From: Nitrosopumilus ureiphilus
Lineage (GTDB): Archaea > Thermoproteota > Nitrososphaeria > Nitrososphaerales > Nitrosopumilaceae
Length of the DNA: 64,000 nt
Reading direction: 5' to 3'
Assembly: GCF_013407185.1 (NCBI RefSeq)
Contig: NZ_CP026995.1
Span: 496,841 to 560,840 of the forward strand
Part shown: piece after piece, positions 1-8,298 of the stretch
Numbering within the stretch: the first letter of the stretch is position 1
Layout of the letters: every line of letters begins with the position of its first letter
Program-made: the position numbers and the translations under genes
The notes under the pieces: model-generated
Told to the model about the DNA's origin: nothing
Databases searched by the model: none
The model's input: only the letters and a program-made list of their open reading frames with translations

Positions 1-742
1 ACTGTGCGGCCTTGCTGAGAATCTGCGATATGTTGTCGGCAGTAATGTATGCTGCCTCTACAGATAATGAAACTGCTTCTTGATGGGCTTGGCCGAATTG
101 TGCTCTTATCTTTTCAACATCAATTACCATCTCTGCTGCTGCATATGTGCTGCCTTCTTCAAGCGCTGAGTATAGTGAAATTCCAGCTTCGACTGGTTTG
201 ATGTCTAGTTTGCCTAAAATTGATGCTAACTTTTCATTGATGGTCTCTCCCTTTAACACTGGGGTGCTATCTTTTGCAATCCAAATTGTTCCTTGATCAA
301 TCTTTGTTGGAATTCCAGCCTCTTTGAATTCTGTAAGCATTGGTCCTGGTGCAATTCCTGTGTTCTTTGCAGGTACGACAATATCTATACTGGCAATGTC
401 TCCACCTCTTGCTGCCATCATTACTTTGTTTTTAGCTAAAAGAACGTTGAGTTTGAATGGTGACATGTTTGTAAACAAGAACATGCATTGACCTTCAAGC
501 TGGTCAGCAATTCCTTTGATTCCTGGAACGTCAATTGTGTTGAGTGCTTTTTGTGCAACCTTATCTTTGATTGCAACAAACTCTACATCGCCTTTGAGAA
601 CTTTTCTTAATGGTAAAATCTGTGTTGAACGTACCTTGTTCAGTTTGATGACAGCTATTACTTTGTATTTTTTTGGTAGCTCTTGTAATTGCTGATACAT
701 CTGGGTTTTTCTTTTAGGATAAGTGGTTCTATTCTCATGCAA
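1..742 (-). CDS. rpl10: Large ribosomal subunit protein uL10 (L10/P0), 3' end outside the window
   Basis: This is the archaeal stalk base protein, which binds 23S rRNA with L11 and carries the L12 dimers. Reading leftwards from a TTG at 742, the protein begins MHENRTTYPKRKTQMYQQLQ and continues through an L10-like core (AVIKLNKVRSTQILPLRK, then GGDIASIDIVVPAKNTGIAPGP). About 247 codons are visible and the C-terminus runs off the window. The TTG start overlaps the last codons of L1 by 8 bases, the usual L1-L10 coupling in archaea. An internal ATG at MYQQ is an alternative start but would drop conserved basic residues. Confidence 0.9.
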   Translation of the reverse strand, partial: MHENRTTYPKRKTQMYQQLQELPKKYKVIAVIKLNKVRSTQILPLRKVLKGDVEFVAIKDKVAQKALNTIDVPGIKGIADQLEGQCMFLFTNMSPFKLNVLLAKNKVMMAARGGDIASIDIVVPAKNTGIAPGPMLTEFKEAGIPTKIDQGTIWIAKDSTPVLKGETINEKLASILGKLDIKPVEAGISLYSALEEGSTYAAAEMVIDVEKIRAQFGQAHQEAVSLSVEAAYITADNISQILSKAAQ

Positions 743-1412
743 ATTTCTTTCTAACCTCTTGGATTTGTTTTATTGGCTTACCCATTGTAGTTTTAATCAT
801 AATTCTTCTCATGTTCTTCTCACCGTTTGGCAATTTCTTTTCAATTGCATTTAGAACAGTGTGTGCATTGATTGCTAAATCTGCATCCTCCATAGTTTCA
901 TCTCCAATTTTACATGAAACAGATAGTGATGCTCTTGTTCTCACTTTAATTGATGATCTAAATCTTGACAAAAATGCATCAATTGGTGCATCAAAAGGAA
1001 CTGGTGTTGGCATTTTTCCTCTAGGGCCTAAAAGTTGACCCAAAGTTTTACCGACTGTTGGCATTACTTTGGTATCTGCTAAAAAGAAATCATATTTGTT
1101 GATGAATTTTCGAGATTCTCTTTTGTTAGCTCCGAATTTATCTAATTCTTCTGTTCCGATTACAGAATCTGCATTTGCTTGTTTTGCTTTCTGACCCATC
1201 TCGCCTGTTGCCATTACACAAACAGTAGCTGGTGAACTAGTCTTTGGAAGTTGAACTACTTCATTTAGTGCAAATCCTTTCTTTACATCAATATCTTTGA
1301 AATTAGCAATTAACTCAATTGACTGCGTAAACTTTTTCTTTTTTGTAGCAGCCTTTGCCTCTTTGATCATATCGACTAGCTGAGACTCTGTAATCATTAC
1401 GAACATTTTCAA
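735..1412 (-). CDS. rpl1: Large ribosomal subunit protein uL1 (L1)
   Basis: L1 forms the mobile L1 stalk that handles deacylated tRNA leaving the E site. The 225-residue product has the archaeal L1 length. It shows the family core around residues 118-140 (TVGKTLGQLLGPRGKMPTPV) and the C-terminal lysine-rich end. The first codon at 1412 is TTG; ATG codons at 1406 and 1397 (giving MITESQ) are equally plausible starts. Archaeal L1 often represses its own operon by binding its mRNA leader, but no such site was identified here. The gene is translationally coupled to L10 downstream and divergent from an Lrp-type regulator. Confidence 0.95.
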   Translation of the reverse strand: MKMFVMITESQLVDMIKEAKAATKKKKFTQSIELIANFKDIDVKKGFALNEVVQLPKTSSPATVCVMATGEMGQKAKQANADSVIGTEELDKFGANKRESRKFINKYDFFLADTKVMPTVGKTLGQLLGPRGKMPTPVPFDAPIDAFLSRFRSSIKVRTRASLSVSCKIGDETMEDADLAINAHTVLNAIEKKLPNGEKNMRRIMIKTTMGKPIKQIQEVRKKFA

Positions 1413-1562
1413 AAAAGCCTACTTAAAATCGTTTAGAGATAGGGTTTTTGATTATCGATATTTTTGGAAAAATTACAAATTTTCAATTAAATCTTGTAAA
1501 TCTGGCCGAATTATTTGTAAAAACCTACATATATTAAATCATAAATTCTTTTTTCGAATACG

Positions 1563-2024
1563 TTGCATCGTTTTGACGAACTAGACATGAAATTACTTTT
1601 TGAATTGACCAAGGATGGTTCAATTTCGGTTCCTACTCTATCTAAAAAACTTGGAATTAATGCATCAGTGCTATATAGCCGAATCAAGAGATTGATGAAG
1701 AAAAAACTAATCAAAAAATTCACGGTCGAAATTGATGACTCTCTTTTGGGAATCGGTGTCAAGGCCTCAGTTGGAATCAACAGAGACCCAAAACACAAGG
1801 ATGAAATTCACAAAACATTCATGGGCATCCCAGAAGTTGTCTCTATCTCAGAAGTTACCGGTAGATTTGATATAATCATCCAGGTTTATGCAAAAGATCT
1901 TGAGGCTCTTCATACTATAGTCATCGAGAAGATTGGCAAAGTACCAGGTATTCAAAATTCTGAAACCTTTGTTGAACTACAAAAAACTGACAAGGATCCT
2001 GTCTATCTTACTCAAACAATTTAG
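1563..2024 (+). CDS. Lrp/AsnC family transcriptional regulator
   Basis: The 153-residue protein has the two-domain Lrp/AsnC layout. An N-terminal winged helix-turn-helix spans about residues 5-55 (LDMKLLFELTKDGSISVPTL, then a recognition helix with LYSRIKRLMKKKLIKKF). A C-terminal RAM/ligand-sensing domain follows (VVSISEVTGRFDIIIQVYA). Translation is assigned from TTG at 1563. Such regulators bind amino acids or related effectors and act as dimers or octamers near promoters. The gene is divergent from the L1-L10 operon across 150 AT-rich bases, so it could influence either promoter, though nothing in the sequence proves a target. Confidence 0.85.
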   Translation: MHRFDELDMKLLFELTKDGSISVPTLSKKLGINASVLYSRIKRLMKKKLIKKFTVEIDDSLLGIGVKASVGINRDPKHKDEIHKTFMGIPEVVSISEVTGRFDIIIQVYAKDLEALHTIVIEKIGKVPGIQNSETFVELQKTDKDPVYLTQTI

Positions 2025-2160
2025 AATTTGAACAATTTACTCAAATTTCAAATCCTCAATTAAAACAAAAAAAGCTCTATCTGACTTGTTATATTAGAGC
2101 CAAAAAGGCATACCACAAACAAATAACCATTTCAATATAATACAAGACTAAAATGATAAC

Positions 2161-2325
2161 ATGTCAGCAATACTAATTCACAAGCAATCTGAAATTAATC
2201 AGATTCAGAATCCTTCGAAAAATAAATACAAAAAAGTATTAACAATAGAGAATTTGAAACAATTCAACTGGGAAGATGTAGCAGGATTGTCCTGGATTCT
2301 ACTAGATAAGGAGGATGACTTTTGA
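2161..2325 (+). CDS. Small hypothetical protein, 54 residues
   Basis: An ATG-initiated reading frame of 54 codons begins MSAILIHKQSEINQIQNPSK and ends LLDKEDDF. It is not a recognised family. The stop TGA lies directly against the TTG start of the next gene, and the last codons contain a GGAGGA stretch that can serve as the ribosome binding site of that gene. This tight spacing suggests a two-gene unit. No membrane segment or metal site is visible. Confidence 0.5.
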   Translation: MSAILIHKQSEINQIQNPSKNKYKKVLTIENLKQFNWEDVAGLSWILLDKEDDF

Positions 2326-2739
2326 TTGGAAGCAAAGCAAATGTCTCTTTATGATGAAATCTGTAAAAATATGTGTAAAGTAATCGGAATTAGATTCGCA
2401 GTAATGGTAAACAGCCGTGGACGGAAGGTGTCTGAGTGTAAAACTCAAGTAGCTCCTTTGGAAAGTGATGAACAAAAAATGGAGATGCTGTTTATGGAGA
2501 CAACACTTGATTTGTCAATGAGAAAAGAATTTGACAATTCATTTGGAAGAATATCTGCCATTGTCTCATTTAGAGAAAACACTACTATGATTACAATTCC
2601 ACATCAAGAGGATTTGATTCTGTTGTCAGTAGAACCTGGATTGGATACTTGTAAAATAATTCAGGCTGCATACCGTTGTCTTGCTGCTTCAAGCACTCAT
2701 CAAGATAAATTTCTGGTTAAAATTCCTCAAGTAGCTTAA
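2326..2739 (+). CDS. Conserved-type hypothetical protein, roadblock/profilin-like size, 137 residues
   Basis: The protein starts MEAKQMSLYDEICKNMCKVI from a TTG preceded by a strong GGAGGA site. It has an alternating helix and strand pattern: a leading helix, then FAVMVNSRGRKVSE, a central helix METTLDLSMRKEFD, then ISAIVSFRENTTMITIP and LILLSVEPGLDTCKIIQAAY. That order resembles the small alpha-beta fold of roadblock/longin-like proteins common in thaumarchaea. This is an inference from pattern only; no catalytic motif is seen. It sits immediately downstream of a 54-residue ORF and upstream of a zinc-ribbon protein. Confidence 0.6.
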   Translation: MEAKQMSLYDEICKNMCKVIGIRFAVMVNSRGRKVSECKTQVAPLESDEQKMEMLFMETTLDLSMRKEFDNSFGRISAIVSFRENTTMITIPHQEDLILLSVEPGLDTCKIIQAAYRCLAASSTHQDKFLVKIPQVA

Positions 2740-2754
2740 TTTTCTGAAAATTAG

Positions 2755-2976
2755 GTGTGTATGGAATTGCCTGATGAGTCATGTAGAAAATGTGGGGGGT
2801 TGCTATTGGATTATTCGTTGTGTGGTAAATGCAAAGCCCCTACACGATTTATTTGTAGAATTTGTGGAATGATTACTACTGAACGATATCATATATCTAT
2901 CTGCTTTAAGATAATAGAACATGATGAAAAAATTATCAAATTTCCTTTAATAAGAAAATGGGAAATATCTCATTAA
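2755..2976 (+). CDS. Small zinc-ribbon protein, 73 residues
   Basis: The short protein starts at GTG and has two CxxC pairs, CRKC and CGKC, followed by a third pair CRIC and one more Cys, so it can bind one or two zinc ions. Its layout (CRKCGG...LCGKC...FICRICG..T.E.YH...CF) closely parallels the small minus-strand protein at 4804-5019, and the two look like paralogues flanking the acetolactate-synthase-like gene. The role is unknown; such miniproteins are frequent in Nitrosopumilus-type genomes. Confidence 0.65.
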   Translation: MCMELPDESCRKCGGLLLDYSLCGKCKAPTRFICRICGMITTERYHISICFKIIEHDEKIIKFPLIRKWEISH

Positions 2977-2984
2977 TGTGTGAT

Positions 2985-4673
2985 TTAGAGTTTGTTTTTT
3001 GATTCTATGTTTTCATAATTGCTATCATTTAAGAGCACATTATTTCTCGAATAATCCACATCAATTGCAATGATTACTGGTTTGTCTTTGATTTTTTTTG
3101 CATCCTCCAAAGTCTTTGAAAACGCCTCAGTAGTTTTTACTACAAACCCAACTGCACCAAAACTCTGAGCCAAAGTAATGAATTCGGGATTATTAAATCT
3201 CGTAAAGACACTTTTGCCAAACTCGTTTTTTTGTTTCATTGAAATCATTCCTAAATCAAGATCGCACCACACTACAGTAATAATCCCAAGTTTAAGACGT
3301 ACTGCCGTTTCAAGTTCTTGAATGTTCATCAAAAATCCTGCATCCCCACACATTGCTACTATATTTCTGTCCGGATGAACAATCTTTGCTGCAATTGCTC
3401 CTGGAAACGCAAATCCCATTGAACAAAAACCATTTGGAATTATGCATGTGTTTGGTTGATATGTTTTGTAAATTTTTGAAATCCAAAGCTTGTGAGCACC
3501 AACATCCGATAGCACGATATCATTTTCACCCAAAGCATTTCGAACATCGATAACTAATTTTTCAGGTTTTATTGGAAATGACATGTCATCACTAAATGAA
3601 TCTCGTCTTTCATCTACTTCTCTAATAATTTTTTTAAATAATTCGGGAATTTCTTTTCGTGGAAATATATCTAATTCGGGATGTAATTTCTTTTGCTGTT
3701 CTAATTCATCTAATATTGCATCAACTGCATATTCAATATCTGAAATTATCTCAACTATTGGCCTGTAATAGGTATAAACTTCAGACGGAGTGAAATCAAT
3801 ATGGATAATTTTCTTGTCTAAATTTAGATTCCAATTTTTAGGACTGTATTCAACAAGATCAACACCTACTGCAATTATCACATCAGCTGATTTCATTGCA
3901 AGTAAAGCATGGTCTGCATCCTTGATGCCAATTGTATGCAGATGAAGTGGAGAATCATCAGACACAACTCCTTTCCCCATAAACGTATTCATTGCTATAA
4001 TTCCTGTTTTCTCTACAAATTTTCTGATATGTTGACTTGCATTTTCTCTAACACAACCATTTCCTAGAAAAATTATGGGGTTTTTTGCTTCAAGAATTAT
4101 CTGTGCAGCTTGTTTTATCAATTTTTCATTTGCCTCTGATCTAAAGATGGGTTGAGGTTCAATTGGAGGAATATCTGCTTCCCTTTTTGCAATGTCTTGT
4201 GGTAATTCAATATGTACAGCTCCTGGTTTTTCTTCAAGTGAAATTTTGAATGCTCGCCTTACAATTTCTGGAATGTTTTGTGGATTACGTATTGACCAAT
4301 TCCATTTTGTAATTGGTTTGAACATTGTTATTGCATCCATGTTTTGATGAGATTCTTTGTGTAATAGATGCGAATCAGTCTGCCCAGTAATTGCAAGTAA
4401 TCTTGATCTATCCATGTTTGCATTTGCAACCCCTGTTACAAGATTGGTTGCACCTGGGCCTAAAGTGGCCAGACATACTCCGACCTTACCTGTTAGTCTG
4501 CCATAAACATCTGCCATAAATGCAGCTCCCTGCTCATGTCGAGTTAAAATGAACTTAATTTTGGACTCAGCTAGTGACATCATAAAGTCTGCGTTCTCTT
4601 CACCAGGTATTCCAAAAATGTATTCCACACCTTCGTTTTCAAGGCATTTTACAAACAAATCAGAAGCTTTCAA
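2985..4673 (-). CDS. Acetolactate synthase large-subunit-like ThDP enzyme
   Basis: This 562-residue thiamine-diphosphate enzyme belongs to the acetolactate synthase/pyruvate oxidase superfamily. The catalytic Glu (about residue 47, in RHEQGAAFMADVYGR) that activates ThDP is present, as are the LGPGATN segment and a diphosphate/Mg binding motif (CGDAGFLMNIQELETA). The length matches a complete catalytic subunit with three domains (Pyr, FAD/DHON-like, PP). No small regulatory subunit gene is adjacent, which favours a stand-alone catabolic (AlsS-like) or other carboligase/decarboxylase role over the branched-chain IlvB holoenzyme. The exact substrate cannot be read from the sequence. The gene is monocistronic between two zinc-ribbon genes. 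Confidence 0.8.
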   Translation of the reverse strand: MKASDLFVKCLENEGVEYIFGIPGEENADFMMSLAESKIKFILTRHEQGAAFMADVYGRLTGKVGVCLATLGPGATNLVTGVANANMDRSRLLAITGQTDSHLLHKESHQNMDAITMFKPITKWNWSIRNPQNIPEIVRRAFKISLEEKPGAVHIELPQDIAKREADIPPIEPQPIFRSEANEKLIKQAAQIILEAKNPIIFLGNGCVRENASQHIRKFVEKTGIIAMNTFMGKGVVSDDSPLHLHTIGIKDADHALLAMKSADVIIAVGVDLVEYSPKNWNLNLDKKIIHIDFTPSEVYTYYRPIVEIISDIEYAVDAILDELEQQKKLHPELDIFPRKEIPELFKKIIREVDERRDSFSDDMSFPIKPEKLVIDVRNALGENDIVLSDVGAHKLWISKIYKTYQPNTCIIPNGFCSMGFAFPGAIAAKIVHPDRNIVAMCGDAGFLMNIQELETAVRLKLGIITVVWCDLDLGMISMKQKNEFGKSVFTRFNNPEFITLAQSFGAVGFVVKTTEAFSKTLEDAKKIKDKPVIIAIDVDYSRNNVLLNDSNYENIESKNKL

Positions 4674-4803
4674 GCTAATCCCTTTTCAAATCCTAGGCTT
4701 TAAACAATTCTCTTTTTACTAATTCCATTTCTATGAGAAAATATTTACAATGATTGAATAAAATGTCTGATTTTTTGAATTCAAATTTGCTGGACTACCA
4801 GAA

Positions 4804-5019
4804 TTACACAATAGTTGCATTCAACAAATTGTGGTTAGTCCTTACAAGATAACACTTTGAATGAATTTGTTCATCAGTAGTGTAACCACAGTTGTGACAG
4901 AAAAGCTGATTTATTTTCCCACAAACATCACATTTTTTGTTTTCTTCTAGTTCAGTTCCACATTTTCTGCATGAATCAATTCTCATTGTATGTTGTACGT
5001 TCTTTTTTAATTTAAACAA
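4804..5019 (-). CDS. Small zinc-ribbon protein, 71 residues
   Basis: The protein has a CRKCG, a CDVCG and an FCHNCG motif plus one further Cys, giving up to two zinc sites. It resembles the 73-residue protein at 2755-2976 in Cys spacing and in the C-terminal block (CGYTTDEQIHSKCY versus CGMITTERYHISICF). It lies just upstream of the ThDP enzyme on the same strand but 130 bases away, so co-transcription is uncertain. The function is unknown. Confidence 0.6.
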   Translation of the reverse strand: MFKLKKNVQHTMRIDSCRKCGTELEENKKCDVCGKINQLFCHNCGYTTDEQIHSKCYLVRTNHNLLNATIV

Positions 5020-5081
5020 TATGAAAATTAGATGGGACTAATTAGATTCAGCTAATAATTTTATGTTCTCATTCTATAGAA

Positions 5082-5171
5082 TTAAAATAAAATCAAGCCT
5101 GAGTACAATAGTAATTCAAGAGATGTAAAACCTATCATTGCCAATATTATGAAAACCCATTTTTTATCCAA
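5082..5171 (-). CDS. Possible 29-residue membrane peptide
   Basis: A TTG-initiated frame encodes MDKKWVFIILAMIGF and a second short hydrophobic part ending LIF-type residues, i.e. one lysine-flanked membrane helix. It begins a few bases after the stop of the 5177-5377 frame on the same strand. Without homology this is a weak call; the region may simply be decayed. Confidence 0.25.
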   Translation of the reverse strand: MDKKWVFIILAMIGFTSLELLLYSGLILF

Positions 5172-5176
5172 AAGAA

Positions 5177-5377
5177 TCACACCAATTTTTTCAATACATT
5201 AAGTGCATTAGCCTGTCTTTCAGGAGTAATCCATAATCTTTTGAAAATTTTAAAATCAGTTTCAAGAACAATTGCTTTGTTCTTTGTGGGTCTTGCAGCA
5301 TCAAAATGAAACCAATCGCGAAAATTATTAGAGCCAGAAATTCTGTCTGCCTGAAAGCAATCCTCCGTTGATTGCAC
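5177..5377 (-). CDS. Hypothetical ORF, possibly a fragment, 66 residues
   Basis: A GTG-initiated frame encodes a basic protein with the segment NNFRDWFHFDAARPTKNKAI and a C-terminal helix RLWITPERQANALNVLKKLV. Upstream on the same strand two further 22-codon frames follow each other (MANNKISRM..., then MKPKEPGAINGG...), each ending where the next begins in another frame. That pattern suggests a gene broken by frameshifts rather than three intact peptides. The product family is not recognised. Confidence 0.3.
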   Translation of the reverse strand: MQSTEDCFQADRISGSNNFRDWFHFDAARPTKNKAIVLETDFKIFKRLWITPERQANALNVLKKLV

Positions 5378-5578
5378 CTGGCTCTTTAGGTTTCATTTTC
5401 TCATCACTTGAGTGGTTGTTACCATGTGATAGTCCATTCTGGAGATTTTGTTATTTGCCATCCGAATACCTCTTGATAGAATTTCTATGTTCTCCCTTGA
5501 TCATCATATGAAATTTTAGTGTACTACTTTGTTCATATATCTCACAAACGTGATTATTGATAATTTTTTTCCAAATAA

Positions 5579-6058
5579 CTATTGAAATTTTGAATCCCAT
5601 TTGCCTTCATTGATTTCAGCTGTAATTTCTTTTGGAGTCTTTCCTTCTACTTTAACTCCTAATGCAAGGCATGTGCCAATGATTGTTTTTGCAACTGATT
5701 TTAATGATGAAGCATAGGATTTCTCAAGTTTTGTGTTTGCTACTTTGATTACTGCCTCCATTGTGACATCTCCTGCCCATTCCGCACCCGAAGCTCCTGA
5801 ACCCTTTTGGATTCCTGCTTCTTTCATGATCAATGCAGCAGCTGATGGGATGCCGATTTCAATCTCATATTTTTTTGTATCAGTATCAACAATTACTGTA
5901 ACTGGAACTTTCATTCCAGCAAAATCTTTTGTTTTATCATTAATTGCTTGAATGACTTCCATGATGTTCACACCTAATGGGCCTAGTGCTGGGCCTAATG
6001 GTGGACCTGCTGATGCTCCTCCGCCTGTCACAAGTGATGATACTTTTTGTTCTCCCAT
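5579..6058 (-). CDS. rpl11: Large ribosomal subunit protein uL11 (L11)
   Basis: L11 binds the GTPase-associated centre of 23S rRNA together with L10. The 159-residue product has the signature N-terminal segment GPPLGPALGPLGVNIMEVIQ and the archaeal C-terminal RNA-binding domain (KTIIGTCLALGVKVEGKTPK, ending in EINEGKWD). It follows NusG and SecE on the same strand, which is the conserved archaeal secE-nusG-rpl11 order. L1 and L10, usually the next genes, are about 4 kb away in this genome, interrupted by the ThDP enzyme region. Confidence 0.96.
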   Translation of the reverse strand: MGEQKVSSLVTGGGASAGPPLGPALGPLGVNIMEVIQAINDKTKDFAGMKVPVTVIVDTDTKKYEIEIGIPSAAALIMKEAGIQKGSGASGAEWAGDVTMEAVIKVANTKLEKSYASSLKSVAKTIIGTCLALGVKVEGKTPKEITAEINEGKWDSKFQ

Positions 6059-6093
6059 GTTAAATCAAACTCAAATTGAAAATTTAATCCTTC

Positions 6094-6552
6094 CTAAGCC
6101 TCACTTGAAAGTTTTAGGTAGTTTGCGTCTACTGTTACTGGTAATTGGTATGATGCATCTAGTAAAACTACAGTTGCCTCTTCCTTGTCAACATCAATTC
6201 TAGTGATTGTTGCTTTCATTCCCTTGAATGGACCTCCTGTAATTTCTACGACATTATCTACTGCTAATTGTGAAACTGTTGATTTCTTGATTAGATACCC
6301 TTCGATATCTTTGAATTCTAGTTCTCCTCTTAATTGACCGCGAATGTGTCTTACTCCTTCAACTGCCATATATGCATCGCTTGGGTTGATTGCTTCAATT
6401 ATGACATATCCCTTTAGATTATCTACTAGCAGTACTGATTGAATGTTAATTTGATTAGCGTTAGCTTTTGCTTCTAATAATCGCATAACCACTTTTTCTT
6501 GTCCTCCGGTGGTTCTGATTGCAAACAAATGTGATTTTACTTCCTCTGACAA
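6094..6552 (-). CDS. spt5: Transcription elongation factor Spt5/NusG
   Basis: Spt5 bridges the RNA polymerase clamp and promotes processivity, with Spt4 as partner. The 152-residue protein begins from TTG with MSEEVKSHLFAIRTTGGQE, then has the NGN domain (to about residue 85) and a C-terminal KOW domain (VVEITGGPFKGMKATITRID). It is encoded between SecE and L11, with only 2 bases separating it from the SecE stop, so all three are probably one transcript. Confidence 0.95.
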   Translation of the reverse strand: MSEEVKSHLFAIRTTGGQEKVVMRLLEAKANANQINIQSVLLVDNLKGYVIIEAINPSDAYMAVEGVRHIRGQLRGELEFKDIEGYLIKKSTVSQLAVDNVVEITGGPFKGMKATITRIDVDKEEATVVLLDASYQLPVTVDANYLKLSSEA

Positions 6553-6554
6553 TT

Positions 6555-6728
6555 TTACCGTCCAAATGTAATTACCGAAAAGACAAACTGTATGGTAAAT
6601 CCAATTGCTCCAACGCCCAAAATTCCCATCAATACTAATCTGAGGTGCTGTTGGTACTCGTCTTTGTCTGGTTTTTTAGCCATTTTCATGGTATTTGCCA
6701 TGTTTTTCAAAGTCTGCCTAGGGTTCAT
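6555..6728 (-). CDS. secE: Preprotein translocase subunit SecE (Sec61 gamma)
   Basis: The 57-residue protein (MNPRQTLKNMANTMKMAKKP at the start) has a basic amphipathic N-terminal helix containing PDKDEYQQHLRLV and one C-terminal membrane helix (VLMGILGVGAIGFTIQFVF). This is the standard archaeal SecE architecture that clamps SecY. The ORF is short and is identified by position immediately upstream of Spt5 and by the helix pattern. The SecY partner is encoded in the cluster at 18 kb. Confidence 0.88.
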   Translation of the reverse strand: MNPRQTLKNMANTMKMAKKPDKDEYQQHLRLVLMGILGVGAIGFTIQFVFSVITFGR

Positions 6729-6767
6729 TGGTGGAAATTAATATGGTGTCCTTATATTCCTTATCTC

Positions 6768-7544
6768 ATGGAACTGCTAATTGCGTATCAAGATGACCCC
6801 GCAGGTCACAATATAGCAAAATCCCTTTCAAAGGAAATGACCAAAGATGGTGATATTTTTCATGGAAAATACTATGACTTGGTAATTATTCCAACCCCTG
6901 TAATTTCAGCTGATTGGTTGGAAAAAAAATATGATTATGATGGATTTATTTTTTTGTCAAAACATGCTGCAGAGTCTGGCCAATTGGCATTGACGTGTCA
7001 TAGCACTGGAAATTTTTCTGAAGCAAAGTTTGGAGGAAATGACAGACAAGTTGCAATCCCTCATCCTGATCTTCAAAAAGCATATCTTCAGACATTAAAG
7101 AAAAATCAATCAAAATTTTCAGATTTTCAAATAACTATAGAGGCAACACACCACGGCCCAACTGCATTGAAAAAGCCATCAATATTCATAGAGATAGGCA
7201 CTACTGAAAAACAATGGACTGATGAATCTCTGTGCAATTCTGTTGCAACTCTGGTCCATCAGGTTCTAACACATCCAATCAAAGAAAACCCTGTGGCAAT
7301 TTGTTTTGGTGGAACACACTATCCTTCAAAGTTTACAGATGAATTACTTGATGGAAAATATGCACTTGGAACAGTTATTCCAAAACATGCATTAGAAAAT
7401 CTTGATGAAGAACTATTTTCTCACATTCTCTTGCAAAACAAAATGGCAACTGCCGCACTTTTGGATTGGAGAGGATTAGGATCTGACAAACAAAAAGTAC
7501 TTGACTTGCTTGAATCAACAGATCTTGAGGTGATCAAACTTTGA
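6768..7544 (+). CDS. dtdA: D-aminoacyl-tRNA deacylase (DtdA/GEK1 type)
   Basis: The enzyme hydrolyses D-aminoacyl-tRNAs, recycling mischarged tRNA. The ATG at 6768 gives a 258-residue protein beginning MELLIAYQDDPAGHNIAKSL, the family's conserved start; an open frame continues 41 codons upstream but reads through the SecE promoter and is not family-like. The hallmark TIEATHHGPT and FIEIGTTEKQW segments, and the later CFGGTHYPSKFT, contain the His/Glu metal-binding residues of the archaeal and plant DTD2 family. The gene overlaps the next one by 4 bases. It is divergent from secE. Confidence 0.93.
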   Translation: MELLIAYQDDPAGHNIAKSLSKEMTKDGDIFHGKYYDLVIIPTPVISADWLEKKYDYDGFIFLSKHAAESGQLALTCHSTGNFSEAKFGGNDRQVAIPHPDLQKAYLQTLKKNQSKFSDFQITIEATHHGPTALKKPSIFIEIGTTEKQWTDESLCNSVATLVHQVLTHPIKENPVAICFGGTHYPSKFTDELLDGKYALGTVIPKHALENLDEELFSHILLQNKMATAALLDWRGLGSDKQKVLDLLESTDLEVIKL

Positions 7545-7840
7545 ATCTTGAACAAAAGATTTACAAAAAATTGCTCGAAGTCCCTAAAGGCAAAATCACA
7601 ACATATGGTGAATTGGCAAAAGCTGTTGGATTAAAAAACGGGCAAAGAGTTGTTGGAAAAATCATGAACAAAAATCCATATCCTGCGATTATTCCTTGTC
7701 ACAGAGTTGTAATGTCTACAGGCAAAATAGGTGGTTATGCATATGGGGAGCACATCAAAACAAAGATGCTCAGTGATGAAGGCATTGAGATTAAAAATGG
7801 TAAAATTATGAATTTAGAAAATACCGTTTATCGGTTCTAA
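7541..7840 (+). CDS. Methylated-DNA-[protein]-cysteine methyltransferase family protein (MGMT/Ogt, C-terminal domain only)
   Basis: The 99-residue protein is the DNA-binding/active-site domain of O6-alkylguanine alkyltransferase without the N-terminal domain. The active-site Cys is present in IIPCHRVV (residue 53), so it may be a real suicidal alkyl acceptor rather than an alkyltransferase-like protein, which replaces that Cys. The helix-turn-helix segment TTYGELAKAVG and the KNPYPAIIPCHRVV loop are typical. It starts at TTG overlapping the end of dtdA, so the two are translationally coupled. Its 3' end converges on L19e with a 4-base overlap. Confidence 0.88.
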   Translation: MNLEQKIYKKLLEVPKGKITTYGELAKAVGLKNGQRVVGKIMNKNPYPAIIPCHRVVMSTGKIGGYAYGEHIKTKMLSDEGIEIKNGKIMNLENTVYRF

Positions 7841-8298
7841 TCTTTTCTCTTTTCTCTGATTTCATCCATTAGCAGTCTGAGATGTGCCTTGTTTCTAACA
7901 GTATTGCCACCAACTTTCTTGTAGAGTGCCCAGAATTCTGGATTGGTTAAATCTTTTCTGTCTTTTGCAATCTTTAGTAATCTTCTCAATGAACGAACTT
8001 TAGCAACATAAACTTCCTTTTTGCCAACTCTTGCACCCTTTCTACCTTGTTTTGATCCTTGAGTTGTGCCTCTCTTATTTTTCTGGTCTTTCTTGAATTG
8101 TGCTCTTCCTCTAGATGTTCCAATAAATGGTTTGATTTTGATTGTATTTGCAGTGATTAGACTTCGAATGTTTTCTCTAGTAATTGCATCTGCAATATCA
8201 TCTAGATGATCAGTATCGAATTTAATTCTGTGAATACCCACACCTGTGACTCTAGATGCGAGTCTTTTTTTTGCGTTAAGATTTACTACCACTTGCAC
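7837..8298 (-). CDS. rpl19e: Large ribosomal subunit protein eL19 (L19e)
   Basis: This is an archaeal/eukaryotic-specific subunit protein. The 153-residue sequence carries the family start VNLNAKKRLASRVTGVGIHR, the basic central stretch with SRGRAQF and KQGRKGARVGKK, and the C-terminal LRLLMDEIREKRKD. Start is a GTG within the end of L32e, giving a 23-base overlap and implying coupling. L32e-L19e order is the normal archaeal arrangement, but here the pair is separated from the rest of the spc-like cluster, which lies at 16-22 kb. Confidence 0.96.
   Translation of the reverse strand: MQVVVNLNAKKRLASRVTGVGIHRIKFDTDHLDDIADAITRENIRSLITANTIKIKPFIGTSRGRAQFKKDQKNKRGTTQGSKQGRKGARVGKKEVYVAKVRSLRRLLKIAKDRKDLTNPEFWALYKKVGGNTVRNKAHLRLLMDEIREKRKD

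Noticed and set aside
2985-4673. Assignment as the branched-chain IlvB subunit
   Set aside because: No IlvN-like regulatory gene is adjacent and the sequence fits stand-alone ThDP carboligases equally well, so only the superfamily is claimed.
735-6058. L11-L1-L10 as one operon
   Set aside because: All lie on the minus strand, but the ThDP enzyme, plus-strand genes and degenerate sequence separate L11 from L1-L10 by more than 4 kb.
6645-6767. Upstream extension of the dtdA frame with a hydrophobic start
   Set aside because: It overlaps the secE gene in antisense and the extension does not resemble the DtdA family, whose conserved start is at 6768.
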